From contig CAIKUQ010000051.1 in NCBI GenBank assembly GCA_903830655.1, positions 1-32,404 of the forward strand: a stretch of 32,404 nt of DNA, written 5' to 3'. A program made the position numbers and the translations under genes. The DNA comes from an uncultured Actinomycetes bacterium. GTDB taxonomy: Bacteria > Actinomycetota > Acidimicrobiia > Acidimicrobiales > RAAP-2. The number at the start of each line of letters is the position of its first letter. Position 1 is the first letter of the stretch. Below, in pieces: positions 7,848 through 15,088 of the stretch. Below the pieces are notes generated by a model. It was not told where the DNA came from and did no database searches. It was given only the letters and a program-made list of their open reading frames with translations.

Positions 7848-8762
7848 CCCCTCCACCACTCGGCGGCAGATTTCGGGAACCTCATCTACTGAATCGGTGA
7901 ACATTGAGGGCTTAAAGCAGATGGTTCGGTACCCCTGACGAAGCTGCTCGAGCGAACCATCGAGGGCCTGTTCGAGGTCAGCCAGATCATCGGGCGAATT
8001 GAAGCGACCACGAATACCGCCAACCATCTCAATTTCGGCCACTGAACGTCCCGCTTCAATGAGCGCCGCTGAAAGTAGAGCTAACTCCTCATCGGTGGGT
8101 GAACCGAATGGGTTAAAGCCAGAACCGTATTTCACCAGTCGCTTAAGTAGTGACTGGTGTACCGACGAGCCCCCAAACCACAAAGTTGGACCACCCGGGG
8201 CGTAGGCCTTGGGCTCGACATACACCTCATCAAAGGAGTAGTGCTCCCCTTGAAAAGAAATTGGATTATTGGTCCATGCTCTATGCCAAATCTCAAGTTG
8301 CTCATCCAAGATCGCACCCCGCTTCGAAAAGTCCACGCCGAGAGCGCGGAACTCTTCTTCGTGCCACGAAACCGTAGGCAAGACCACGAGTCGACCTTGG
8401 CTCAACAGGTCAATGGTCCCCAAGTCCTTGGCGGTGTTCAAGGGATGACGAAGTGGCGCAATAATGGCGCCGAAGACCAGGCGCAGGGAAGTTGTACGCG
8501 CCGCTATGGCGCTGAGCAGCACAACTGGACTGGGCCAGGGCGTCATCGGATCTTGGTTACCCGGTGCGGCGTAGTCGCGCAAATTCAGTGGTTCGCCTTC
8601 ACGGTTGGCGCTCGGGCCAAGCACGATGTGGTCACTAATCATGATGCCGTCCACCCCCGCCGCTTCGGCGGCAACGGCCATGTCGACAACGTCGCTCATC
8701 GACAGCGAAGGACGCAACGTCCAATTTTCACTTAAGACCATCAGGGCTCGAACTTGATCCAT
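7818..8762 (-). CDS. LLM-class (F420-dependent type) oxidoreductase
   Basis: A 314-residue luciferase-like TIM-barrel protein. Visible family features are the N-terminal A-E-A-A-G-V-D-G-I-M-I-S-D-H segment, R-L-V-F-G-A-I-I-A-P-L-R-H-P, the D-L-L-S-Q-G-R-L-V-V-L-P strand, and the G-G-P-T-L-W-F-G-G-S glycine motif in the C-terminal half. In actinobacteria most such proteins use coenzyme F420; FMN use cannot be excluded. The reaction is unknown. The ATG at 8762 lies seven bases after the methyltransferase stop, so it is probably the last gene of the uppS-glyS chain. A TTG three bases earlier is an alternative start. The 3' end overlaps the MFS gene by 30 bp. Confidence 0.88.
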   Translation of the reverse strand: MDQVRALMVLSENWTLRPSLSMSDVVDMAVAAEAAGVDGIMISDHIVLGPSANREGEPLNLRDYAAPGNQDPMTPWPSPVVLLSAIAARTTSLRLVFGAIIAPLRHPLNTAKDLGTIDLLSQGRLVVLPTVSWHEEEFRALGVDFSKRGAILDEQLEIWHRAWTNNPISFQGEHYSFDEVYVEPKAYAPGGPTLWFGGSSVHQSLLKRLVKYGSGFNPFGSPTDEELALLSAALIEAGRSVAEIEMVGGIRGRFNSPDDLADLEQALDGSLEQLRQGYRTICFKPSMFTDSVDEVPEICRRVVEGLNERLATLS

Positions 8763-8769
8763 CAACTAC

Positions 8770-9510
8770 CTATGTTCGAGCGCTGCGAGCAGCAATAACT
8801 ATGTTGTGCACCATTGGTACATCAAACTCCCCCGACGGAAAGAGCTCGTCAAGACGGCTACGCAATCGACTTGTCATTTCATCGCGCTCGGGTTCGGAGC
8901 GAACAATAGTGTCCGAATACGTATTAAAAAGCTCAACCAGTTGCCCCACCGTGCGTCGCCATTTCCATTCCAGCGACACGTAGCGCACATCCCCAAAGGC
9001 CGTAGGGTTCTCGAAGTTCGTCTTCCAACTGTCGTCGCGTACCTCGGGCTCTTCACCGAAATACCGCAAGGTAAGAACTTCGCGAAGCCATGGGACACTC
9101 TCAGCCAGGTGGGAACGCAAAATATACAAAGTGCCACGGTCACGAAGCACTCGTTCCATTTCAATCTGAGCTTGTGGCTGGGGAAACCAGTGCCAGGCGG
9201 AAGAGACAACCACCGCATCAAAACTCGCATCGGCCACTGGGAGGTTCTGGGCGAAGCCGTCCAGCAGCTTGACCAGCGGAGAGCGGCGGCGAAGCACCGA
9301 TCGCATGCTTTCGTCGGGCTCAACGGCGGTGACCTTGGCCCCGATTTTCTCCAGAACTCGCGTGACTTGTCCAGTTCCCGACGCAACTTCTAAGACCTCT
9401 CGACCGGCAACATCAAGCAGGTTCGCCACCTCCTCGGGCATTGCCGGACGGTACACGTCATAGGCCTCAGCCACCGATCCAAAGATGAGGGCGCGAGACT
9501 GCTCGGCCAT
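8770..9510 (-). CDS. Class I SAM-dependent methyltransferase
   Basis: A 246-residue methyltransferase. Motif I is V-L-E-V-A-S-G-T-G-Q-V near residue 40, where SAM binds. An acidic motif II end (A-V-E-P-D-E-S-M) and a post-motif F-D-A-V-V-V-S-S-A-W-H-W-F segment follow. The latter resembles the UbiE/COQ5-like methyltransferase family (Methyltransf_11), so small molecules are likelier targets than DNA or rRNA. The start codon shares one base with the glyS stop (TAATG), so translation is coupled. The specific substrate cannot be read from the sequence. Confidence 0.88.
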   Translation of the reverse strand: MAEQSRALIFGSVAEAYDVYRPAMPEEVANLLDVAGREVLEVASGTGQVTRVLEKIGAKVTAVEPDESMRSVLRRRSPLVKLLDGFAQNLPVADASFDAVVVSSAWHWFPQPQAQIEMERVLRDRGTLYILRSHLAESVPWLREVLTLRYFGEEPEVRDDSWKTNFENPTAFGDVRYVSLEWKWRRTVGQLVELFNTYSDTIVRSEPERDEMTSRLRSRLDELFPSGEFDVPMVHNIVIAARSART

Positions 9511-10832
9511 TACCGCTGACCAGTGCGTTGGCGAATGTCGCTCAGGAGGTCTTCAATCTTTACCCTCGTTTGCTCAGTGGTGTCACGGTCGCGAACAGTA
9601 ACAGCACCATCTGTCAGGGTGTCAAAGTCAACGGTGATGCAATACGGCGTGCCAATTTCATCTTGGCGGCGGTACCGCTTACCAATCGACTGAGTGACGT
9701 CGTAATCACAAGAGAAGTACGGTGCCAAGACTTCCAACACCTTTTGACTGACCCCTTCGAGTTCGGGCTTCTTCGACAGGGGCAAGACCGCAACTTGGTA
9801 GGGAGCCAAGCGCCAGTCCAGGCGAAGAACCACACGAGTCTCACCCTCGACCTCGTCTTCGTGATAGGCCGACAACAAAAACGCCATCATGGCGCGGGTC
9901 GCACCGGCTGCGGGCTCAATGACGTACGGGGTGTAACGCTCATTCTCGGCTTGGTCGAAGTATTCGAGTCGAACGCCTGAAGCATCGGAATGTTGGGTTA
10001 GGTCATAGTCGCCACGGTTGGCGATGCCTTCGAGCTCGTCCCAGCCCCACGGGTAGAGAAATTCCACGTCGGTCGTGCCGCGCGAGTAATGGGAGAGATC
10101 TTCCTTCGCGTGTTCATGCAGTCGAAGAAAATCTTTCGGAACGCCAAGATCTAAATACCAGTTGTACCTAAAGTCAATCCAGTAGCGGTACCACTGTTCA
10201 GCTTCAGCTGGTGGCACGAAGAACTCGAGTTCCATCTGTTCGAATTCGCGGGTGCGAAAAACAAAGTTTCCGGGGGTGATTTCATTTCGAAAGGACTTGC
10301 CGACTTGGGCAATGCCGAAGGGCGGTTTCTTGCGTGAGGTGGCGAGAACATTCGCGAAGTTCGTGAACATTCCCTGCGCGGTCTCAGGACGCAAGTACGC
10401 CGTCGCACCTTCTCCCTCCACTGGACCAGCCTGAGTCTTGAACATCAAATTAAAGGCCCGGGCCTCGGTGAACTCTTTCGAACCACAGTTCGGACAGACA
10501 CCATTGATTTTGTCTTCACGCCACCGTTCCTTGCACTTACGGCAGTCCACGAGGGGGTCGGTGAAGGTAGCTAGGTGACCCGAGGCGGCCCACACCGCGG
10601 GTGGACCGAGGATGGCGGCGTCAATACCAACGACATCCATGCGCTGTTGCACCATGACCTGCCACCAGGCATTCTTCACATTTCGCAACATGTTCACGCC
10701 CAAGGGGCCGTAGTCATAGGTCGAGCGGAAACCGCCATAGATCTCGGCCGACTGGAAGATAAATCCGCGACGCTTGGCGAGATTCGTTACCTTGTCAAGG
10801 AGTTCGGGGTCTTGGTGGGGAGCATCGGACAT
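9510..10832 (-). CDS. glyS: Glycyl-tRNA synthetase (homodimeric class II type)
   Basis: A 440-residue enzyme that charges tRNA-Gly. The N-terminus has the R-R-G-F-I-F-Q-S-A-E-I-Y-G-G motif, followed by the class II signature D-Y-G-P-L-G. A zinc-ribbon-like insert C-R-K-C...C-P-N-C lies near residues 95-120. The class II motif 2 (F-R-N-E-I-T-P), motif 3 (G-A-T-R-A) and an anticodon-binding C-terminal domain (about 345-440) are all present. Length fits the alpha2 single-chain type used by actinobacteria, not the split GlyQ/GlyS type. It starts 18 bases after the hemW stop, with its own TANNNT box six bases before the ATG, so it may also be transcribed alone. Confidence 0.97.
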   Translation of the reverse strand: MSDAPHQDPELLDKVTNLAKRRGFIFQSAEIYGGFRSTYDYGPLGVNMLRNVKNAWWQVMVQQRMDVVGIDAAILGPPAVWAASGHLATFTDPLVDCRKCKERWREDKINGVCPNCGSKEFTEARAFNLMFKTQAGPVEGEGATAYLRPETAQGMFTNFANVLATSRKKPPFGIAQVGKSFRNEITPGNFVFRTREFEQMELEFFVPPAEAEQWYRYWIDFRYNWYLDLGVPKDFLRLHEHAKEDLSHYSRGTTDVEFLYPWGWDELEGIANRGDYDLTQHSDASGVRLEYFDQAENERYTPYVIEPAAGATRAMMAFLLSAYHEDEVEGETRVVLRLDWRLAPYQVAVLPLSKKPELEGVSQKVLEVLAPYFSCDYDVTQSIGKRYRRQDEIGTPYCITVDFDTLTDGAVTVRDRDTTEQTRVKIEDLLSDIRQRTGQR

Positions 10833-10838
10833 CCCTTA

Positions 10839-10844
10839 AGGCTA
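10839..10844 (-). promoter_or_regulatory. -10 box for leaderless glyS
   Basis: TAGCCT (minus strand) ends six bases before the ATG at 10832. A TTAAAA 17 bases upstream matches four of six -35 consensus bases and lies inside the end of hemW. The A/G-rich TAAGGG that touches the ATG is too close to act as a ribosome-binding site. The box would let glyS be expressed independently of the upstream recO-photolyase-hemW genes. Confidence 0.5.
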
Positions 10845-10850
10845 CCGGAG

Positions 10851-11927
10851 TTAGGGCGCACTTTTAAGTCGAACGATTACCTGATTCGCAACCAGCCGAG
10901 CTTTGGGGGTCAGCACCGCGCGCCCCTCGCCTACCGTGAGGAGGTGGCTGATTTCATCGAGTGAATCAAAAGCCTCAATAGGAACTCCCCGGCTGGTGCG
11001 CAGTGAGAGGGCGTCGCGTTCAAAGTTCTGCGTGGACTCGTCCAGTACCTCTTCGCCGCCCAAGGGAGACTCTCCCGCTTCGAGGTTGGCAATGTAGCGA
11101 TCGGGGGTTCGCACATTCCAAAAACGTCGCCCGTCGTGGTGGCTGTGGGCCGCCGAACCGAATCCTCGGTAGTTGCCATGGTTCCAGTAGACGTGATTAT
11201 GGCGACTCTCATGACCGGGCTTCGCCCAGTTGGATATTTCTTCCCACTGGTACCCGGCGGCTTCCAACACTTCACCAACCAAGTCGTAGCTGTTTGCCGT
11301 GTCGTCTTCATCGGGGTGCCGGGTGGGGTCTTGACCGAGTGGCGTTCCCGGCTCTGGGGTCAAGGCGTAGCAACTGATGTGCGGTGGAGGATTCTCGAGC
11401 GAGAGCAGGTCGCGGAGCGTTGCTCGAACATCATCAAGCGTTTCCGCACGAGAGCCCACAATGAGATCCATATTCCAGGTCTCGAATCCAGCCTCCGCCA
11501 CGGTCTGGGACACCTCCTCGTGGGCGTTGATGCCATGACGCCGGCCGAGGTCAGCCAGCACCGCCGCTTGAGTCGATTGCACCCCAAAGCTCATGCGATT
11601 CACCCCACCACGTCGATAGTCAACCAGACGCTCCAGTGACGCATCCTCAGGGTTGCACTCAACCGTTACTTCCGCATCACTCGCGCGCGGTATGGCGTCG
11701 AGAATACGCACCAGCTGTTTCGTTGAAATCCGTGACGGAGTTCCGCCACCGAAAAAGACGGTGTCCGCAACGGACATACCCTCGTCGGTTGCCGCATCAA
11801 TTTCTTGAACAACTGCGTCTACGTAGCGGTCCATCAGTTCATCACGATCGGAATAGGTCGCGAAGGCGCAGTAATCGCATCGATGCGCGCAAAAAGGAAT
11901 GTGGATGTAGACCCCGAAATCGCTCAC
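10851..11927 (-). CDS. hemW: HemW-like radical SAM protein
   Basis: A 358-residue radical SAM protein of the HemN/HemW family. The [4Fe-4S] motif is C-A-H-R-C-D-Y-C within Y-I-H-I-P-F-C at about residues 7-19, with the extra aromatic and cysteine pattern of HemN-like proteins. The G-G-G-T-P-S-R SAM-binding motif is near 60-66. A HemN C-terminal domain follows. Short members like this are haem chaperones (HemW) rather than coproporphyrinogen oxidases; this assignment rests on length and gene context. The GTG start overlaps the photolyase stop as GTGA. In mycobacteria the same gene lies between lepA and hrcA, so its position here, next to glyS, is moved. Confidence 0.9.
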   Translation of the reverse strand: MSDFGVYIHIPFCAHRCDYCAFATYSDRDELMDRYVDAVVQEIDAATDEGMSVADTVFFGGGTPSRISTKQLVRILDAIPRASDAEVTVECNPEDASLERLVDYRRGGVNRMSFGVQSTQAAVLADLGRRHGINAHEEVSQTVAEAGFETWNMDLIVGSRAETLDDVRATLRDLLSLENPPPHISCYALTPEPGTPLGQDPTRHPDEDDTANSYDLVGEVLEAAGYQWEEISNWAKPGHESRHNHVYWNHGNYRGFGSAAHSHHDGRRFWNVRTPDRYIANLEAGESPLGGEEVLDESTQNFERDALSLRTSRGVPIEAFDSLDEISHLLTVGEGRAVLTPKARLVANQVIVRLKSAP

Positions 11928-13345
11928 GCCAGGCTGCCCGGTTTGAGTTCAGCCAAACGAGCCAGGGCTTCATTTCGTTCAACTCCCTGGTCGACAATCG
12001 GCGAGACGTAGTCAAAGCCCCCCAACAACGTGCCACCCTGGGGACGGAGACACTCGGGAACCATGACATCTTTAAGCTCCGGAACATACCGTTTGATGTA
12101 TTCGCCCGTTGGGTCAAACCGTTCCGCTTGCAGGGTGGGATTGAAAATCCGGTGGAATGGTGCAGCGTCGGTACCGGTTCCCGCCACCCACTGCCAACCA
12201 TGCTGGTTCGAGGCGATATCTCCGTCAATCAAGTTCCACATAAACCATTCGGCTCCCCACCGCCAGTCAATGTGCAGGTGCTTGACCAAAAAAGACGCGG
12301 TAATCATGCGGACTCGATTATGCATCCACCCTTCCGCCAAGAGTTGGCGCATTCCGGCGTCAACGATTGGGTAGCCCGTCTGGCCCTGCGTCCAGGCCTG
12401 AAATCTTTTGATGGCTTGGGCGTCGCTATCGGTGCGCAGCTTTGCCATCTTGGGTTGTAGCGCTTCGTAGCGCGACTGGGGATTGGTGTACAGGACGTCG
12501 GCGTAGAAATCGCGCCACGCGAGTTCGCTGGCGAAGGTACGACCCCCATCATCAAAGCGCGAAACCTTGTCGAGAATTTGCCTGGGGTGAACAATGCCAA
12601 ATCTCAAATAAGGACTCAGGCGGCTGGTCCCCGACAGTCCTGGAACATTTCGCGTTTCAACATATTGACTGCTCCTCGTGGCAAACTCGGCAATAAGTTT
12701 CTTGGCCGCGGCTTCGCTCGCCACGGGCAGTACCGCCGCAGAGGAGTCTGCACCCGGACCGAAGTAACTGGGGCGAAGAGCCTTCGGGGCACTGATCGTG
12801 GCCTTGGGGGACGCCGCGAGCACCCAATTCACCCTCGGGATTGCCAGGACCGAGAACTCGGCGGTGAGTGACTCCCATCCCTTGCGGAATCCACCAAAGA
12901 CCTTGTAGGGCTGACCACTCAGATTCTTGATGGCCCCAGGTTTAATCATGTAGGGAGAATCCACGTGCACCAGTGTTGCGCCAACCGCTTCGAGAGCTTG
13001 GGCCACCTCTAAGTCACGAGCAATGGCGTACGGGGTGAACTCTTGGGTGGCAAATACTTGCGTCGCCCCAACCGCTTTCGCTAGTTTCACTACTTCAGTA
13101 ACCGCGCTCCCCTTGACAAGATTGAGCCCCCCATCCATCGATGCGTCAAGTTGCACTAGAGCGTCGGCCATGAAATCGTTTCTCGCTTTGCCGCTACGAG
13201 CCATCAGGCCTTCGTCTAGAACAAAGAGTCCCGCGACATTTCCAGCACCGGCTTTAGTTGCCGCAACTAGGGCGGGGTTATCACGCAGCCGAAGGTCTCG
13301 GCGAAACCACATCAGGGCAACTGGGCTGGGGATCTCGTTACTCAT
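11924..13345 (-). CDS. phrB: Deoxyribodipyrimidine photolyase (class I cryptochrome/photolyase family)
   Basis: A 473-residue light-driven repair enzyme for pyrimidine dimers. The N-terminal Rossmann antenna domain begins W-F-R-R-D-L-R-L-R-D-N-P-A-L. The FAD-binding domain carries G-Y-P-I-V-D-A-G-M-R-Q-L, W-M-H-N-R-V-R-M and the D-G-D-I-A-S-N...W-Q-W-V-A-G-T-G-T-D core. Sequence alone does not exclude a cryptochrome-like member, but the length and full core favour a CPD photolyase. It overlaps recO by 8 bp upstream and hemW by 4 bp downstream, so it sits inside the repair/housekeeping operon. The antenna cofactor could be 8-HDF, since an F420-type enzyme is encoded nearby; this is inference. 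Confidence 0.93.
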   Translation of the reverse strand: MSNEIPSPVALMWFRRDLRLRDNPALVAATKAGAGNVAGLFVLDEGLMARSGKARNDFMADALVQLDASMDGGLNLVKGSAVTEVVKLAKAVGATQVFATQEFTPYAIARDLEVAQALEAVGATLVHVDSPYMIKPGAIKNLSGQPYKVFGGFRKGWESLTAEFSVLAIPRVNWVLAASPKATISAPKALRPSYFGPGADSSAAVLPVASEAAAKKLIAEFATRSSQYVETRNVPGLSGTSRLSPYLRFGIVHPRQILDKVSRFDDGGRTFASELAWRDFYADVLYTNPQSRYEALQPKMAKLRTDSDAQAIKRFQAWTQGQTGYPIVDAGMRQLLAEGWMHNRVRMITASFLVKHLHIDWRWGAEWFMWNLIDGDIASNQHGWQWVAGTGTDAAPFHRIFNPTLQAERFDPTGEYIKRYVPELKDVMVPECLRPQGGTLLGGFDYVSPIVDQGVERNEALARLAELKPGSLA

Positions 13346-14096
13346 GATTCACTGAGTGAATCGTAGGGGTCATTCGCGCCACCTTGAGACGTTTGCCCAA
13401 ATGATTTTCCATCGCGGCGTGCGCTAAGTGAATCAGCTCCGCGCCCCCTGGCGGTTCTGCCTCTCTTAGAACTCCGGCCAAGTCTCCACCCATAATGCGA
13501 ACCAGCAGACTGTACGTGTCACTGGACAAGGGCGTCCCCCGACGGCAAGTCTCACAGAGCACTCCTCCAGTACCAGCGTCAAAAGCGTAAAAGGGTCCGG
13601 GAGAACCACAACCCGCACACTCTTCTAAGAGTGGTTCAGAGCCGTCGTAGGCGAGAAACTTTAAGAAGAACGCTGCTGGCACCAGGGTTGGATCGAATTG
13701 TGGTTCATCCAAACTCGTCATCACCTTTACTAGCAAATCGTAAATTCCCTCGTCCGCCACGTCATCTAAGGGAATTGCGTCCACCCCTTCGACTACGGCG
13801 TACCCTGCCGAAATGCGTTGATAACTCGCACGCAGCGTGGGCAACGTTTGCAGGTGGGCGACATTTCGTGTGACGTAGAGATCGCCCTTGCCCTGAACGA
13901 GATTCACGCGCACCAGACTCAGTGGATCAAGTGCGCCACCCAATTTGGAATTGGCCTTACGCGACCCTTTTGCCAGGACACGAATCTTTCCGTGCTCTCT
14001 CGTCCATAGCACCGCAATTCGATCTGCCTCGCCCGATTTGTAATTGCGCAAGACGACCGCGTCGTCAGAAAACTCAGCTCCCCGGGTGCTCATCAT
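13338..14096 (-). CDS. recO: DNA repair protein RecO
   Basis: A 252-residue protein that loads RecA with RecF/RecR in gap repair. The N-terminal OB fold starts near A-V-V-L-R-N-Y-K-S-G-E-A-D. The C-terminal part has a zinc-finger-like C-A-G-C...C-E-T-C. Starts are possible at 14096 and 14093 (ATG ATG) and at 14120 (GTG). The double ATG gives the family-typical N-terminus, so I use 14096. It then overlaps the small membrane-protein gene by 23 bp. The order uppS-recO matches other actinobacteria. It overlaps the photolyase gene downstream. Confidence 0.93.
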   Translation of the reverse strand: MMSTRGAEFSDDAVVLRNYKSGEADRIAVLWTREHGKIRVLAKGSRKANSKLGGALDPLSLVRVNLVQGKGDLYVTRNVAHLQTLPTLRASYQRISAGYAVVEGVDAIPLDDVADEGIYDLLVKVMTSLDEPQFDPTLVPAAFFLKFLAYDGSEPLLEECAGCGSPGPFYAFDAGTGGVLCETCRRGTPLSSDTYSLLVRIMGGDLAGVLREAEPPGGAELIHLAHAAMENHLGKRLKVARMTPTIHSVNHE

Positions 14097-14292
14097 CCTT
14101 CGATTCAAAATGTGACTCACGGGGCTTGATTCCGATGAACTTGGTCAACGCAACCCCCACCACGATGATGACGTAGAGCACGAGTGGCACCATAACGATT
14201 GGCAGCAGGGAGGTCGCCCCGTTGATAACTAACAACCAAAGGAAAAGGTAGAAGAGCAGACCGACAACGGTCGTCACGCGTCGTAGGGTCAC
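14074..14292 (-). CDS. Small two-helix membrane protein of unknown function
   Basis: A 72-residue protein. Two hydrophobic segments (about residues 8-24 and 28-51) are joined by a short N-G-A-T-S turn and followed by a charged tail with Lys, Arg, Asp, Glu and Ser. The GTG start overlaps the uppS stop as GTGA, and its own end overlaps the recO start, so the locus constrains it tightly as a real gene. I do not recognise the family. Its place beside uppS, which makes the undecaprenyl lipid carrier, would fit an envelope role, but that is inference. Confidence 0.75.
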   Translation of the reverse strand: MTLRRVTTVVGLLFYLFLWLLVINGATSLLPIVMVPLVLYVIIVVGVALTKFIGIKPRESHFESKDDEHPGS

Positions 14293-15029
14293 TTGTCCAG
14301 CCCTCCAAAGCGCCGCTCTCGTCCCTGGAACTCTTCAATGGCCGCGAACAGGTCTTCACGGCGAAAGTCGGGCCAGAGTACGTCGGTGAAGATGAGTTCA
14401 GCGTAGGCCATCTCCCAGAGTAAGAAGTTGGAGATGCGGTACTCCCCCGAGGTTCGGATGACCATATCGGGGTCGGGGATTTCAGGGTGGTAGAGCCTCG
14501 CACGAATTGCTTTCTCGTCGACCTTGTCGGCGGACACTTTGTCACGCACCAATTGGGCCACTGCATCCACAATCTCCGCACGTCCGCCGTAGTTGAAGGC
14601 AATATTTAAGGTCATGCGCTTGTTCTTTTTGGTGAGTTCTTCGGCCCAGTCCATCTTGGCCAAAACCCCTTTGGGAACTCTCCAGTTTCGGCGGCCGCTA
14701 AAGGTGATTCGCACCCCTTCGGCGTGGAGGTCTTCAGTGTGCCTATCGAGAATCCCTCGGTTGAAGTTCATGAGATAGCGAACCTCGTCAATGGGCCGAG
14801 TCCAGTTCTCAGTCGAAAAGGCGTAAACGGTCAGCGTCTTAACACCGGCGGCGAGTGCGCCGTAGGTGGTGTCGAACAGTGCCACCTCTCCCGCCCCGTG
14901 ACCTTCGGTACGGACTAAACCTCGACGCTGGGCCCAACGACCATTACCATCCATGACCACCGCGACATGGGCGGGCATTGACGACCGATCGAGCGACCGT
15001 GGGACAGGGGTCGGACGCGGGTCGGGCAT
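14289..15029 (-). CDS. uppS: Isoprenyl transferase (undecaprenyl/decaprenyl diphosphate synthase)
   Basis: A 246-residue cis-prenyltransferase that extends farnesyl- or geranyl-type diphosphates into the long-chain carrier used for peptidoglycan and other wall polymers. The catalytic motif V-M-D-G-N-G-R-W-A-Q-R-R is at about 25-36. The F-S-T-E-N-W motif follows, and the C-terminal R-T-S-G-E-Y-R-I-S-N-F-L-L-W and F-T-D-V-L-W-P-D-F motifs complete the family set. The product chain length cannot be predicted. It heads an eight-gene minus-strand chain, has a TANNNT box six bases before the ATG, and diverges from the helicase gene across 59 bp. Confidence 0.96.
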   Translation of the reverse strand: MPDPRPTPVPRSLDRSSMPAHVAVVMDGNGRWAQRRGLVRTEGHGAGEVALFDTTYGALAAGVKTLTVYAFSTENWTRPIDEVRYLMNFNRGILDRHTEDLHAEGVRITFSGRRNWRVPKGVLAKMDWAEELTKKNKRMTLNIAFNYGGRAEIVDAVAQLVRDKVSADKVDEKAIRARLYHPEIPDPDMVIRTSGEYRISNFLLWEMAYAELIFTDVLWPDFRREDLFAAIEEFQGRERRFGGLDK

Positions 15030-15035
15030 AGATAA

Positions 15036-15041
15036 AACTTA
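15036..15041 (-). promoter_or_regulatory. -10 box for leaderless uppS
   Basis: TAAGTT (minus strand) followed by six bases and the ATG at 15029. No Shine-Dalgarno and no clear -35 are seen. This would be the main promoter of the uppS-to-LLM gene chain. Confidence 0.5.
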
Positions 15042-15076
15042 GTTCCCCAAAGGCCCGCACGGCACACCCCCGCGCC

Positions 15077-15082
15077 TAACCT
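15077..15082 (+). promoter_or_regulatory. -10 box for leaderless helicase gene
   Basis: TAACCT on the plus strand ends six bases before the GTG at 15089, so the predicted transcript starts on the G of the start codon. With the uppS box it fits two face-to-face promoters into 59 bp. No -35 is recognised. Confidence 0.5.
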
Positions 15083-15088
15083 GCACGG

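Noticed and set aside
8157..8735. A 192-codon plus-strand frame
   Set aside because: Antisense shadow of the LLM oxidoreductase gene.
11636..12460. A 274-codon plus-strand frame
   Set aside because: It is antisense to hemW and the photolyase, both clearly real, and its translation is Arg/His/Pro-rich without any motif.
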